From positions 732,372 through 796,371 of the forward strand of contig NW_006494856.1 in the NCBI RefSeq assembly GCF_000471905.2: 64,000 bases of DNA, read 5' to 3'. Within the stretch, counting starts at the first letter, position 1. Each line of letters starts with the position of its first letter. A program made the translations under genes and the position numbers. Shown here in pieces: positions 11,829 to 24,417 of this stretch. Below the pieces are notes generated by a model that was not told the DNA's origin, did no database searches, and saw only the letters and a list, made by a program, of their open reading frames with translations. The DNA is from Amborella trichopoda (Eukaryota > Streptophyta > Magnoliopsida > Amborellales > Amborellaceae).

Positions 11829-13844
11829 ATGGATCTAGCCCCTTGGTCTTATACCACTCACATACACTGGGTAGCCAAGAGAGCTATCTTCCTTGCGCTA
11901 TCCGCAGATACAAGACCCTCGGTATTCAAGTGTCCGAAAAAATTGAAAAACGGGGTCCTTGCGAAAACCAGAAATGGCGTACACCATAACAGCTTGAATA
12001 AAAACCCGAAAGGGCATTCGAACCATTCAAGCCAGACAGTCGGCATATTCCCCCCTCGGGGTAAAAACAAGTCTCCTAGTCCATTTCTTATCCCTGCCAT
12101 CAGAGAGGGATAAGAACTGAACACAGAAGGAGAGAAGAGCGAAAAGAACCACAAAAGGACAAGAAGCACATGTCATAGACAAGAAGGATTCAAACTAAAA
12201 AAGAACATATTCATTTCATGAACAAAGAAGCGATTACATAGCTGTGGTTACAATAATTTGCAGGAAGATAGATCCATTCTGAAATGAGTCTCCCATCTAA
12301 AGATCCCGCCTCTAAAATCGCCACCGCCTTCTGCAGCAGTAGTGTCGTCTAAGACGAGGGGTCATTCTTTTTTAAAAAGGGAGCTTGAAAGGAATGAAAA
12401 TAAACTCTTACTCCTTTCCACCCTCGAGTGAAGGCAAAGAACAATGAGGTAGTTAAGGTAGCAGCAACAAGCAAAAAATTGAACAGAAAATTCCATGCTT
12501 GGCATATTGACTGATCACCCAAGTGCTGAACATCCAAGTTAACCCGATCATTTGTTTGGCCAATTATGATGAAGAAGATGATGGGCCAGCGAAGACCATC
12601 ACAATCTGTCATCATGTTTGGATGGACGGGATCAGGTTCGCCTGATGACCCCTAAATCTTATGCACATCCTCGAACATTGCTCTCGAGATCTCAAGCAAA
12701 CAATAGAGATCTGAAGGCACAAGCCCACCATTCAGCGTAGGTCCATCAACGCTTTTGCAAGGTCGAACATCTTCACCCAGGAGCACAACACTCGGACGCA
12801 CTCCAAGACTTGAGGCAGGAAAGCCAGCCTCAGCAAAAGGCATGGCCTTCCCGACGAAGGCTTCCGAAAAAAGAGAGATCTTTCTCTCTCCCTCTACAAA
12901 GAAAGAAATAGGAAATGAAGAAGCTTTTCAAACAGAAGGAATATCCCTCACACTCTCTCGGCCTAAGCCCTTTTTATAAACCATAGGCTCGTCATAAAAG
13001 CACTTTGCTTCCCAAGTAGCGCTTCGTCCGACCACATGGACATGTGTCACTACAATAGCTCCTCGATCGACTACCAGTCAAGTCTTCTGCCGCCTCACCT
13101 CCCAGGTGTCACTTTCAATGAATCATGAGAAAATCTTCAACTTTCCTGGCACGTTTCTCGTACACATGGACACATCATCGAAATGAACTTCCTTCCTTGG
13201 CAATATTTCACCTTCGTGTAGACGTATTCTACCTCACAAGTCTCATTTCGAAAATCAATGACTTGTAAAAGAAAAAGCGCTCCTCGTGCTCATACAATGG
13301 CGCGACTATGTAACATTTCCATCCCCTGATACCTCATCCACGGTGTTCACTGCTCCAGTGAGCCCTATCCAAGCAGGAGCCCTCCAAAGAGAGAACCCTT
13401 GAGAGAAAAATAACAAAATCGGGCATGGTGAAAACCAGCTAGGGTGCCATGAGTAAAAATGACCATGAAGCTATGAGTAAAAGTGTCTTGAAAACAAGAA
13501 AACCGGGCATGGCGAAAACCCACAAGGGTGCCATGAGTAAAAATGGAAATAAAAAGGGTGGACGTGACCTCGAAGTCACAAGTAAAAATGCTTAAAAAAG
13601 GAGTGGAATGAAAACCACATTTGTGGCACCATTCCTATCCAGTTCAAGTGAAAACTCGAAAGGGTGACTGGATTAAAATAAACAGGTTGATGCGATTGCT
13701 CACCAAAATAGATGAAGACCTCAGCCAATTGCAAGCAAGAAAATCGCAAAGGCGGTGAGTAGAATCCAGATTAGTCCTCCCCCAAAATAGCAGAATGGGA
13801 TCACATGCCCATCAAGGGAACCCACAGAAAATCTCTGGCCCCGG

Positions 13845-14530
13845 AGCCAAAAACAAAATCCGGTCCTAGTGACAAAACAAAAAGTTCTGGCCCCAGTGCC
13901 AAAATAAAAATTCAGGCCCCAGTGCCAAAACAAAAAATTCCGGCTCCAGTGACAAAACAAAAATTTAGGCCCCAGTGTCAAAAAACAAATTCCGGCCCTA
14001 GTGCCAAAACAAAAATTTTGGCCCTAGTGCAACAACAAAAATTCCAGCCCCAGTGTCAAAACCAAAAATCTCGGCCCCAGTGCCGAAACAAAAATTCCGG
14101 CCCTAGTGCCTCAATGCCAAAACAAAAATTTTGGCCCCAGTGCCAAAACAAAAAATTCCAGCCCCAGTGCCAAAGCAAAAATTCTAGCCCCAGTGCCAAA
14201 ACAAAAATTCCGACCCTAGTGCCAAAACAAAGATTTCGGCCCCAGTGTCAAAACAAAAATTCCAAACCCCAGTTCCTTAACAAAATCTTTGGCCCTAGTG
14301 CCATAACAAAAATTTCGGCCCCAGTGGCAAAATAAAAATTCCGACCCCAGTGCCCCAGTGCCAAAACCAAAAATTTCGACCCCAGTTCCAAAGCAAAAAT
14401 TCCAACCTCAGTGCTAAAACAAAAATTTCGGCCCCAGCAGCAAAACAAAAATCCCAGTCCCAGTGTCAAAATAGAAATTTTGGCCCCAGCGCAAGAAACA
14501 AAATTCCGGCCTCAGAGCCAAAAGCATCCC
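13845..14530 (+). repeat. Tandem repeat in element A tail (~26 bp unit)
   Basis: About 26-28 imperfect copies of a unit close to 'ccccagtgccaaaacaaaa' plus 'attccgg' fill the block. The unit encodes a repetitive peptide in several frames (13805-14335 on +), which I regard as a by-product. Element B carries a related array in the complementary orientation at 29245-29870. Confidence 0.9.
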
Positions 14531-14785
14531 CACCAGCTAGATTGGGGTAATGCCCACCAAGGGAACCCACTAGCTGGTCCATTAGGAGGCATCGGTGACA
14601 TGGACTGGTAAGCCCTTTACGAGGCAGTCTATCAGTGCGCTTTCCTAGAAAAGAAAAATACTTTTGTTGAGAGGAAATAGACACGTCTTAGTAAGGATTC
14701 AAAAAGATGAACTTCGATGACAAAATCACATTCAAAATGTTGCACTTCTCGCTTCTCTCGAAGCGCAACATCCGTCGGGGCAAGT

Positions 14786-16757
14786 TGTTATACATCATTT
14801 TTGACATACTTGCATCTCTGGTGCAAATAAAGAGAGAGCCAGTGACGACTTGGTCCTGTCGTTACCCATGACACCGCCTGACTAAGGGAATACTATAGAA
14901 TTAGCCTAACATTAAGCAACCTCGGAAAAAGTACCATCATGCCACAAAGAGACCTTACAACTACATCCCTAAGTTAAGGGATTCAAAACAATATCAGATC
15001 CTCATCGTTGCATCCAAAACGTTGAAAAACCCCTAGGGACCAAATTTGGGCTCAATCGGACCTCTCGAGAATATTCTAGGCCCAAATTACTTTGAATGGG
15101 TAAGTCGTACATTATTGCGGTGGGGCCTCACCAAACCAGTCCCCAATCATGGAGGTCGTGATCTTCACCTCTCGGGATGACCTGCACACACCCACATTCT
15201 ACTCGTTTGGAGTCGGAGCAAGCTCAAAATCGGACATAAGCTAGGTCTCGATGACTCGGTCATTTTTATATATGGCACGCATCGTGACATGACCCAGAAA
15301 CAAAGCTTTTCTAGAGAGAAGATGAGCCAGAAACCATGGAAATCAGTGTTTTTGAAGAAAAGACATCTTGAACTTCATGAAGCAATAAATTCGACATCTG
15401 TACATCAAATGTTCCAAGGATGAAGAAAGCAAGATCGCCCGGTCACCGTAATCCCTTTTTCCGGCGATCTCCCGAAATCAGTAAGTACTTCAAGCAAGAA
15501 CCGAAACGGATAAAAATTGGTGCAAAATGATTATGAAAGTTTTCTGTTTAATTTGCAAGTAAAATAAAGACTTGAAACACCATGGATCATGTTGCATTGA
15601 CAACCAAAAGTTCATGATTTAGTCGGATTTCCACCATTCAGGAAAATTTCCACCTCAAGAAGATCAAAAGATATCAAAATCTTCATAATCAAACAAGCAT
15701 TAAGACTACGATCATCGATTGTCTCAATCACCACCACAAGCATCCAAAAAAGCTTTCAAGTTATGGTAATGGTGAAAGGCCCCTCAGAGAGGGATGGTTT
15801 CGTCATTAGCACAATATGTTTAAGAAGCATTTTGATCCTTATTCCTAAATTTGGATTTTATTGTAATTTATTTTAATTATTTTGAAGCCTAGTTTTGAGC
15901 ATCCACCCCTGTTCTATGGGTTCTCTATATAAACAAGCTAAGGTCAATTGTAAAAAGGTCAGATGATTCATTAATGAAATAAAGGTATTAAGCTCGTTTC
16001 TACTTGTCTTTTTGCTCCTAACCCTCGGATCCAATGTTAAAGAGAGAGAGAAATTTTTAGAGAGAGAAACTACCCCTAGTCCACCCTAGCCACGCAGTTG
16101 CATTTTCTCTCTCCCTCTTCTTTCTTTCTTCTCTGCAGCATCATATAGCTTCATGCTGTTCGACATACACTTGATTACTTCAGAGTCAGCCCAAGGGTTC
16201 TAACCCTCAAACTATCGCTCTAACTTCCTTTCTGTACAGTCGAGTTGAGTTGTGAGAGACACATACGCTCTCTCCCTCAGTCACTCGGGAGGAGTCTTCC
16301 TGAGATGATAGTCGAGAGAGTTCTAATCATATGGTTGCCCTGATAGCCTAAGTTCGTAGCGTTTACGCGGATAGGAGGATCCTCGCCACTTTTCTCTCTT
16401 ATCCCTTCTTTTTATCAGCCAGTCCTTGTTCGAGCGAGTGACTATAGAGGAGTACAATCAAATCCACATGGCAGTTTCCAGCACGAAAGAATGAAGAGAT
16501 GTGTTAAAAAGCTTGAGGAGAGTCTGTGTCCAAACCGAGTTGGCATACAACCGGAGGGCATCGTAATTGTTCTAAGAGGGCAAGCTACCCGAGTGTGTCC
16601 CGAACTCCAAAATGACGAGGTAAGCACCTAAACGCACCCCCGTTGTAAAATCTCTCTTTTTGTTGGTTCCTATATGTGCACAGGAGAGCAAGCGTGCGGA
16701 CACTCACAAACGTGCAACACGCATGGACCCTCCATGGTTGTTTGAGAGAGGATTTTT
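14786..16757 (+). repeat. LTR of element A
   Basis: Begins 'TGTTATACATCA' right after the G-rich stretch 'cgtcggggcaag', a plausible polypurine tract. Element B has the same boundary ('TGTTATATGTCA' on -, from 28779). Shared internal blocks are the TATA box at 15926, a weak 'aaataaag' poly(A)-like site near 15980, a block near 16450-16670 matching 27340-27540, and a final stretch up to about 16757. Length is about 1.97 kb against about 1.55 kb in B, so indels have accumulated. The 3' border is approximate. Confidence 0.6.
15926..15933 (+). promoter_or_regulatory. TATA box in LTR of element A
   Basis: 'tatataaa' within 'ctctatataaacaagct'. The equivalent position in the B LTR is also a TATA box. 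Confidence 0.6.
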
Positions 16758-17381
16758 CCCTCCATATACATGAAGAAGTTATTGATCCATATTTGGAATG
16801 GAATACCCTTGCTCCCACTCACAGTGGCTATTTTTATGAATTTCTTGAACATGCCTTTCTAACAACTGGGCCATCGGAGACTATGGTAGGAATCACCTCC
16901 AAAAATAATGTTATTCTCAGGTGAACTCCTCATAGCGTTCTCTTAGAAGAGAGAGGACACCGATGAAGTGCAACGCCAGAAGGGACATGTCACTCTCACC
17001 ATAGCCGAAGAAATTGGTGTTTGTCTCAGCACACCAAGTTTCCAAGAAGGCTCGCATGACATTGGAACATCGGTTATATGAGAAGGCTGAACATTCACAG
17101 GCACCAAGAAGCTTTGCGCGCTCCAGAGGTATGGAGAAACGTTCACATACGTCTCCAGTCCAATAATAGTAACCCGAAATGTGTCTTATCTTGCCTTCAT
17201 ATCTGAAGCATGACTTTGTCCAGGTAGCATTGAAATCATGGATTTTGTGCCCCAAATTTGGAAGAACCTTGGGCACAACAACATTTGCATGAGAAAAATG
17301 AAGTAGGGGGGGTTCATCAGGGGAGGCCATGGAAGGAATGAGGGGTAAATTCCCCGTATTCAACTTGATCCACCAAAACAT
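16758..17381 (-). pseudogene. Plant mobile domain (PMD) protein fragment
   Basis: The 154-codon frame 16917-17381 contains 'MRAFLETWCAETNTNFFGYG', which matches the PMD (PF10536) pattern in which a stretch like A-F-x-E-x-W-x-x-E-T-N is followed by a G-E strand and a block leading to a Y-E-E-F stretch. Beyond an in-frame stop at 16917 the reading continues to 'GIPFQIWINNFF' near 16800, matching the next PMD block (normally W-x-x-F-F). Stops and frameshifts make it a relic. PMD genes occur in plants and as passenger or antisense ORFs in Tat-like retroelements. It is antisense to the neighbouring LTR and stops where the LTR begins, so element A may have inserted into it. Confidence 0.55.
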
Positions 17382-17567
17382 TGATATCTGGAGGCCATGT
17401 GAGGTGTTCTGGATATTGGTTGTTGTTTCAGCACATGGGGGAATTCCGTGTCACCGAAATACCAGTGCATTTCCTCTTTCATCTTTCATCTTCTCTCAAG
17501 AAAGGGATGGAACACTTGATGCTTGAAAAAAGAAATAGGTCACACTATCGAAAGACTAATAGATATC

Positions 17568-17690
17568 ACCCAAGGTTTTAAACCTACGCTTGATGATTTC
17601 ATGGCTCAAAACGATTTTCAAAGATTCAACGATTTTAAACCTACGCTTGATGATTTCATGGCTTAGAACAATTTAACCTAATTCCCACAG
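17568..17690 (+). repeat. Two-unit tandem duplication (~62 bp)
   Basis: 'gttttaaacctacgcttgat' and 'gattttaaacctacgcttga' each lead into 'gatttcatggct'. A third weaker echo occurs near 17700-17725. Confidence 0.75.
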
Positions 17691-20090
17691 GATTCAAGAT
17701 TTTCAAAGCTACGCCCGATGCCTTCCTAACGAGGTCTGAGCTCTTTAACTCAGAAGACGACTGACACACCAATCAACCCAACGAGCAAAGGTACTCGAAA
17801 GCATTCCAAGCACAGATCCAAGGCCTGATGACTAAATGTGCTAAGCACTCGATCTCATGGACAAAATCCACCACCAAGGATCAAAGGGACTTAATGGCAA
17901 TCTTTGACTCACATACCAACACCTTAGGGAAAGTTCATCCAAACTCTGAAAGAATACCGAATGGAGTAAAACAGTGTCCAGTGAAATCCCTTTATGAAGT
18001 ATTGAGAATCAGAGCACTAGATGAACGAAGGTCGAAGCTAGAGGCATGCTGTCAGAAGCACCAACCTAATAAAAAAGGGGATTAATTATGAAGTTATTGA
18101 TCCTTTTTTCCCAGCATAAGCATATGCTTGGGAAAAAGGATTACAGTTAGGATAAATAAAGAAAATAAAAGAAGAATCATGGATAAAAAACAAGGCAAAA
18201 CCCTAAAGTAAATTAAAAGGAAGAAAGACTCATCTTGGGTAGTCTGGAGATTGAGGAGTTGTTTGAATTATAAACTGAGAACTCCTCGAAAAACCAGAAG
18301 AAGACCGAAGAGTAAGGTTTAAATCGTCTCTAGATGAATGAATAGGTGAAGTTCTCCTTGAAGAAGATGCAGAAGGCTCTCCTTGAAGAAGATACAGAAG
18401 GTTGAGGAAGATGCTGGAGGACATTCTAAAAGAAATAAATAAGCTATGCCGGAAAGAAATTGGAATGGAAACTGGAAATTGTTGCATGATGTAGAAGATT
18501 TCTAGAGGTAGAGGTTGAGGATGAAATGATGTGAAGAGATGGGCATTTTAATGAAGGATATAACGCTTGGCCTCCCCATCTTGAAAACCAAAAGTCCTGA
18601 TGGCAAAATAATAATGACTGATGACCACTTTACCAAAATACTCCGCAAGGAACACGAAAAGACTTTTGTCTTATTATCTGATTTCCCTTAGAATTATTTG
18701 AAATGAAAGGGTAAAAATCTCAATATTTGAAATCAAGCCTATCTTGCATCAAATAAGCAAGAGATAGGGATGCAAACAGTCGACATAGGAAATGATATGC
18801 ATATCTGGAAAATGTCAAAAAGGATGCCGAATGCGAACTTATGTAGCACAAGGCATAAATTCAAACCAAAAGAGAGCTTCATTTATAGAAAAAGGTGGGG
18901 ACTTAGCCCTTACATAAATAAGTAAATAATAAATAAATAAATAAATGAAAGAAGAGAAGGAAGAAGAAGAGGAAGAAGTTCTGCCTACACATGCCTTGGG
19001 CCCTTACTCCCCAAAGCGGATCATCTTACTGATCTTAGATAACTTTCGCCTCATTAAGGACAGAAGCACCTTCACTCATTCGACTTCTCCTCGATAGAAG
19101 TTAGACATATTTTGGTGGTGCTCTGCCTTCCGACGAAGACGAACCACCATTTCCCTCAGGCTTTCAATCTCCATAGACTTCGGGTCCAGCATGAGCCCGG
19201 CTTCAAGAATCTCCTCAGGAAACATGGTGATGACATCAACAGCAACGACCTCCTCTGAAGAAGAGACCAAGCCCGCAACAGCAAAGGCTATGATGCACTT
19301 TTGTTCGGCCTCGGACAAACTGACAGCCATAGGAGTGTTAGTGGTACACCCTTCCTCACCCTCACTACCACGGATGACAGCAGTAAGTTCGGGGTTGAGA
19401 GATTGAGAGAAATGGAGAGGTGCATAGGAAGAACAAAGGAAGACATGTTTAAAGAATGTCAAGATTTGGAAACCACTGGGAAGATGAATTGACAATACCA
19501 GGGTAGCCGATGGATTTATAGAATCCCGTGAAGAAACTTAAGGGTCTTTTCCTTGAAATGATGACAGACGTATAGAGAAATGATGAATGAGATGGTTATC
19601 TGTTCCTGCATTTAATTAAGACAGCGGGAAAGGAAGTGTGCATGCGCCGCTCTCATAAAGAAGGCGTAAGACATACAGTGTCAACAAACCCATCCGAGAT
19701 TAGCCAAACACTACACACATTTCGAGGTTCTCTCATGAGTGAAGAGTCTGGGGTAGTTTTGTTGGGTGTTCGTTTGTCATATACAAGACTAGATACATTT
19801 TATTGAACCTTTAATGAATATTGAATTGTGAATGACCAATGAAAATTATTAATATACTTTGTCTTAGTCCCCATGCAAGAATAGGAACGACCACTTGAAG
19901 ACATGCAACGAACATACAATGGATGATAGTCTTTAGTAGATGGTCAAGAATAAGTATGGTTCTTAATGACATCATTCAAGTGTGCCCTTTTAATGATGTT
20001 TTGAATGTGGCTTAGTCTTTGAGTTTCGAGATTCAACGAAGATTCTAGAAGACTTTAGGTTCAAATCCTCTCCGTGAAGGCTTGGCCTCA
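17691..20090. other. Unassigned retroelement-like sequence
   Basis: No domain recognised. ORFs at 17828-18085 (+, 85 aa) and 19076-19495 (-, 139 aa) are the longest. The second ends in a charged, possibly coiled-coil stretch but has no family signature I can name. A purine-rich microsatellite with (AAAT)n and GA runs lies at about 18915-18980. The setting between a PMD relic and a tandem repeat resembles the tail of another Tat element. Confidence 0.4.
18100..18141. repeat. Near-perfect hairpin palindrome
   Basis: An arm of about 19 bases ('atccttttttcccagcata') faces its near-exact complement with only a few bases between. One mismatch and a one-base difference in the A/T run. Function unknown. 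Confidence 0.8.
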
Positions 20091-20094
20091 ACGA

Positions 20095-20665
20095 CAGTCT
20101 CAAGCTGCCCATTGATGGCTTAACCCATTTAAGTTTCAACAACAGCCTTAAGGTTTCACAGAGATGGCTTAACCCATCTTAATTTCAAAGGTAGTCTCAA
20201 GATGCTCAGGGATGGCTTAACCCATCTCAGTCTCAAAGGAAGTCTCAAGCGGCCCAAAAATGCCATAGCCAATCTCAGTTTCAATGACAGTCTCAAGCTG
20301 CCCAAAGATGGCTTAACCTATCTCAGTTTCAACAGTAGTCTCAAGCTTCCCAGAGATGGCTTAACCCATCTTAGTCTCAACAACAGTCTCAAGTTGCTCA
20401 GAGATAGCTTAACTCATCTCAGTTTTAACGGCAGTCTCAAGCTGCCCAGAGATGACTTAACCCATCTCAGTTTTAATAGCAGTCTTAAAGCTGCCAAGAG
20501 ATGGCTTAACCCATCTCAGTCTCAACAACAGTCTTAAAGCTGCCGAGAGATGGCTTAACTCATCTCAATCTCAACGGCAGTCTAAAGCTGCCCAGAGATG
20601 GCTTAACCCATCTCAGTTTTAACGGCAGTCTCAAGTTGCCCAAGGATGGCTTAACCCATCAACAT
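20095..20665 (+). repeat. Tandem repeat, 12 units of ~48 bp
   Basis: Unit core 'agatggcttaacccatctca' followed by 'gttt(c/t)aa..gcagtct(c/t)aag(c/t)tgcc'. Units start every 48-49 bp from about 20105 to 20650 and diverge by scattered substitutions. Each unit contains a short internal complement (agatgg/ccatct) that can form a small stem. It probably belongs to the tail of a Tat-type element, by analogy with the arrays at 13.8 and 29.2 kb, although the unit differs. Confidence 0.9.
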
Positions 20666-21640
20666 CATCGTCCGACAGTTAAAGCCTTAAAAGCTTTATG
20701 GGTCGTACGACATTCAGTTACCAAAGGGGATTTCTTCATCAGTACAAGGAGTTCTCTCATAAGATCAACACCGTTGAACTCTTGGCTCCTTGTTTTCTCA
20801 CTATTAAAATGTGCAGCATGGATTGAGTTGAACAACGAAAGTGGTTGCAATCCACTAACAATAATGACGAATCCTTGATTTTGCTCCCGCGATATCATGA
20901 GATTCAAATGTTTGAAATTCAATGACAAGCATCAGCAATCATATCTGCGTGAACGATCCAACAATGTGATTGGTAGCATGAAAAGATAAACACAAGAGGT
21001 AAACGACATTACAAGATAAAGATTACGCCCTGCAAACTCTGTGATTCAAATGAATGGATAAATCTAAGATGAAGACGGAGGGTGATTCAAAGATGGTAAA
21101 TGCATGGTTATCCCTTGAAAAACTATAATCTAGCATTATAAAAAGATGACTTCTTGATTGAAGAGGGGTCGCACATTTCTGATAAATGCAGTTCAGTAGA
21201 GAAAAGCGTTCTTGTGAGGTTCTACCTCAGTAAGAACTAAGAGTGGAAAAGAGAGTGATATTCAAGACATGAAAAGAGAGATAATCATCTCCTACTGAGA
21301 CCTGTTCTCTTAGGAAGACCAGACTCGACGGTAACACCCCTATATACATTCCACAGGTATATGGGCCGATATGCCCTCGATGTTATCTTTTCCCTTTTAA
21401 TATGTCTGTGTATTTTCTTCCTTTAGAAACAAATGTATAGGTTTCCAAGCCAGTATCAAAGGTGTTTGGCTTATTTTCTTTCAAGTCGATGTAAAATGTA
21501 ACAAAGGATTGACCGTTCATTGGGTTGAATATGACCCTCTAAGATAGAGAGGACGGTGTGTTCTCCTCGTACTTTCTCTGATATTATAGTTTGAAAGCCA
21601 AAGCATCCCCCAAGGTTAGGACCTCGAATCTTATGATATG
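20666..21640. other. Unassigned retroelement-like sequence
   Basis: No coding domain recognised. It lies between the 48-bp repeat array and the gag relic, and may be LTR or untranslated sequence of one of the neighbouring elements. I could not identify LTR ends. Confidence 0.4.
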
Positions 21641-23605
21641 AGCACCAGAGGTTCTCAGTCCCTCAAGCAAGGCGCCTAGGCTGTCTTGACGGCTTTGGTG
21701 TGATGACCCCAAATTGGAGCATCATGCAAAATAGTGCCTGAAGAAGGCCTTGTGGTAGCTCGTCAAGCCGATATACTTGTTCAACCTCTTCTTGAATTGT
21801 CACCATATGAGATGCCTCAACTACCCCGAATGCCTTCTTAAGGTTATCAAGCTGTATCTGCCCTTTTTGAATTAAAGCCTCGATGTGGTCTTTGAGGGTG
21901 ACACAATCCTAAACAGGATGCCCCAACATTCTATGATATGCACAATATCTTTTATGCGTGGCAAAGTCATCATCTTCGGGCCTCTTCACCTCTGGCAAGG
22001 TAATCATCTGTTGCTCAATCAACATTTGGAGTAGAGTGAGTACCCACTCCTTATCGAAACTGTACACCTTCTTATTTTGCTCCTCACAGTAATCCTTTCC
22101 ATAGAGATTCCAAGGTGGGGGGATATAGGACTGGGTTTTCTAACCCATCTGAGGTGTCCCCTGAGCATTTGCAGGGCTCACCATTTTAGAGAAGTCCCGG
22201 GTTTGAGGTGAAGTCTTCTTGGGGTTTGACATAGTGACAACAGCGCTGATCACACCTTTTTGTTGATTGCCCCGAGAATTGCTGCGACTACTATTTGAAC
22301 CTTGATTATTTTCTCCACTTGATGCTGGAGTTTGAAGCTTACCATGATGTTTAAATAGACTCTCTATCCGGACCGCTTTAGAAATCAGATCCAATATATA
22401 GGTTGGGTTTGACACCTCAACATGCAGGGAGATTTTCGACCGCATGTTGCTCACACATGTTTGGACTGCGTCAATTTCTGGCATGGGAGTAGCTTGATGC
22501 GCAGCTAGATCTCTCCATCTCGCAATGAAATGATCGAATGGCTCATTTGGATTCTGGGCCATTGTGAGAAGCTCAATAGTTTAAACTTCCCTTTCAACCT
22601 CATAGAAGCATTTGTAAAACAACTGCTCCACTTCTTCCCAGGTCTGCATCGAATGCGGAGGAAGTTTTGCATACCACTTGAATGTTGGCCCATCAAGGGT
22701 TTCAACAAACTGATGGAGAAGAAGCCTTCCATCAGCTAATGTTTCTTGACATGCTGAGTAAAAGTGGGCAATGTGTTGATGAGGCGAACTTGTGTCGTTG
22801 AAGTGCGGAAGTTTCCCTTTCTGATAATTTGGGGGAAACGGGAGCTGGTCGATATAAGCTGGGTAGGGCTTCTGATACAGTGCTGAAGCTTGGATGCCTG
22901 GGATCTGCCTGCCTTGCAAGGTACGGGTGACCATGGCATCAATGTCGATTTGAGAAACCTGTGGGGAGAAGGAATGGTCATGGTAGGAGATGACTTCCTT
23001 GGGACCGGGTTAGACAGATGAGGAGAATTGGCTTCTTGGTGTGCTAAATTCCCAAGAAGTTGGGTACTCTCCATCAGGTCAACATTCTCCATCATCTTAC
23101 GAATTATGTCCTTGAACCAATTCATGCGATCTTCTTCATCGTCAGTGGGCTCATCAACAACCATCACGTTGACAGTTTCCATCGGAGGATTGATCACTTG
23201 TGCAATCGGGGTCTGTGCACATGCAAAATTGGGTGTGGCAAGTCGGTCACTAAGAGCATGCCCCGACTGAGATTGAGCCTTGTACACTGACCTAGTCAGG
23301 ACAGGTTCACGACAGTCTTGGGACCGAAAGTGATGCATGATTGGGCCGTCTCCCACGACGTTAACAACCATGCATGATTCTTCTATCTCAGGCTCTGCTG
23401 CAACCCGTAGTGGATAAAAGGGATTCTCGGCCAAGGGATCAGTAGGTGTGCTTGCCCCGAATGACTTGGGCTCTCCTCTTGGGACTATCCGCAAGCCTGG
23501 GTCAAGTTTGGCTTTCAAGCTCTGGTGTATTTCTCTCCAAAACTGAGATTGGGACCGTGATTGTGAAAGGTCTACTCTCTTCAAACATGAGCGAGTCGTT
23601 TCCAT
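21640..23605 (-). pseudogene. gag: Element D: gag relic of a Tat-like Ty3/gypsy retrotransposon
   Basis: Reading on - from an ATG at 23605, an N-terminal region of about 220 codons leads into a Retrotrans_gag core split over frames. 'MQTWEEVEQLFYKCF' near 22600-22640 is followed by 'MAQNPNEPFDHFIARWRDLA' at 22562-22503, the usual gag block (W-E-E ... F, then N-E-x-x-x-x-F-I-x-R-W-R). Downstream, near 21903-21955, a frame reads 'YCAYHRMLGHPV', then a stop, then 'DC', the Y-C-x-x-H-R-x-x-G-H motif that ends many plant gypsy gags. At least two frameshifts and several stops are present. Gag forms the virus-like particle. No pol follows to the left, so the element is truncated or dismembered. Confidence 0.75.
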
Positions 23606-24417
23606 GAGGTGTGGCAGGGAATGCGGGTCAGGGACAAAGGTCGGCTCGGGCTTTAGTCTTGGCCTGGCGAGTGTCTCCCGTGTACTTGGCTAAATGCAAT
23701 TAAAGGACTGCCCTGAGTAGTGCGGTATGTATGCATCAAGTATACAAGGCCAGGTCTAAGAGGACCCGAGTGGTTCGAGGCAGCCTAAGGGTTGCCCCGA
23801 AGTGCAGCTCGAGTGGGTGGACCACAAGCCCTGATGCATATGTGGGAGGTGGCGGCCTTAAGAACTCTGCCTCCAAGTGTTGAGCCTCTATTTATAAGAG
23901 CCCGATGTGATAAAACATGGGGGGTGGCCTCTCGGAGATCCACAGAAGCATTTGCAGGCAGACTGTCATGCGCAGGAGGGGAAAGGGCTGCCTTTTAGCA
24001 GTCCCGAGCAGTAGGACAGGCAAGTGACTTTTCGGTAGCGAGGTGCATGCTATACACAGCGGCTAATGCACCACCCATGCAAGGTGCTTTGGTGGAGGGT
24101 CCATCAAGGCTAGGAAATGGGGAGCGAGGGACTTCTGGGTCCCTCCTCGCACGAACCCAAGTCAAGACCTAGGAGCGTGACACAGGGTCAATGCTCAGAA
24201 GAAAGGTCAGAAACGAGGTTTACGGAACTTGCTCTCAAGGCGGACTCACAAGTACGGGGATTAGAAGTCCCTGACTCGGATGAAAGGGTTGCGTAAACCC
24301 GAAGACATGTGTGTGTGAAAGTAAACAGGAAATAGAAGAAGAGAAGGCAAACAAGGACGATCCCACTATGGGGTAATGTGTCTTCAGTGGAATCGCCAAG
24401 CTGGTTAGAACTTTAAT
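23606..24417. other. LTR/leader debris between elements D and C
   Basis: No coding domain. It includes a TATA-like 'ctatttataagag' near 23888 (+). Near 24360-24405 the + strand reads 'tatggggtaatgtgtcttca' and then 'gtggaatcgccaa', reminiscent of the junction and primer-site region of Tat-like elements. The boundary between D (-) and C (+) was not resolved. Confidence 0.4.

Larger units (their letters stand above)
11829..16757 (+). mobile_element. Element A: 5'-truncated Tat-type Ty3/gypsy retrotransposon (3' tail plus LTR)
   Basis: The segment matches, in the same order and opposite orientation, the 3' tail and LTR of element B (27.2-31.5 kb). It has a leader-like block with a TATA-like sequence near 12970, a 'ccccagtgccaaaac' tandem repeat, and a G-rich run before an LTR starting at 14786. 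No gag or pol remains, so the copy is truncated at or near 11829. Tat elements are known for long non-coding or antisense-coding stretches between integrase and the 3' LTR, which is what survives here. The right border near 16757 is inferred from where similarity to element B stops. Confidence 0.65.

Noticed and set aside
13805-14335. 176-codon lysine/proline-rich ORF
   Set aside because: It is the translation of the 26-bp tandem repeat; other frames and the other strand are similarly open.
20095-20665. CRISPR-like regular spacing
   Set aside because: Units repeat along their whole length with no unique spacers; eukaryotic minisatellite.
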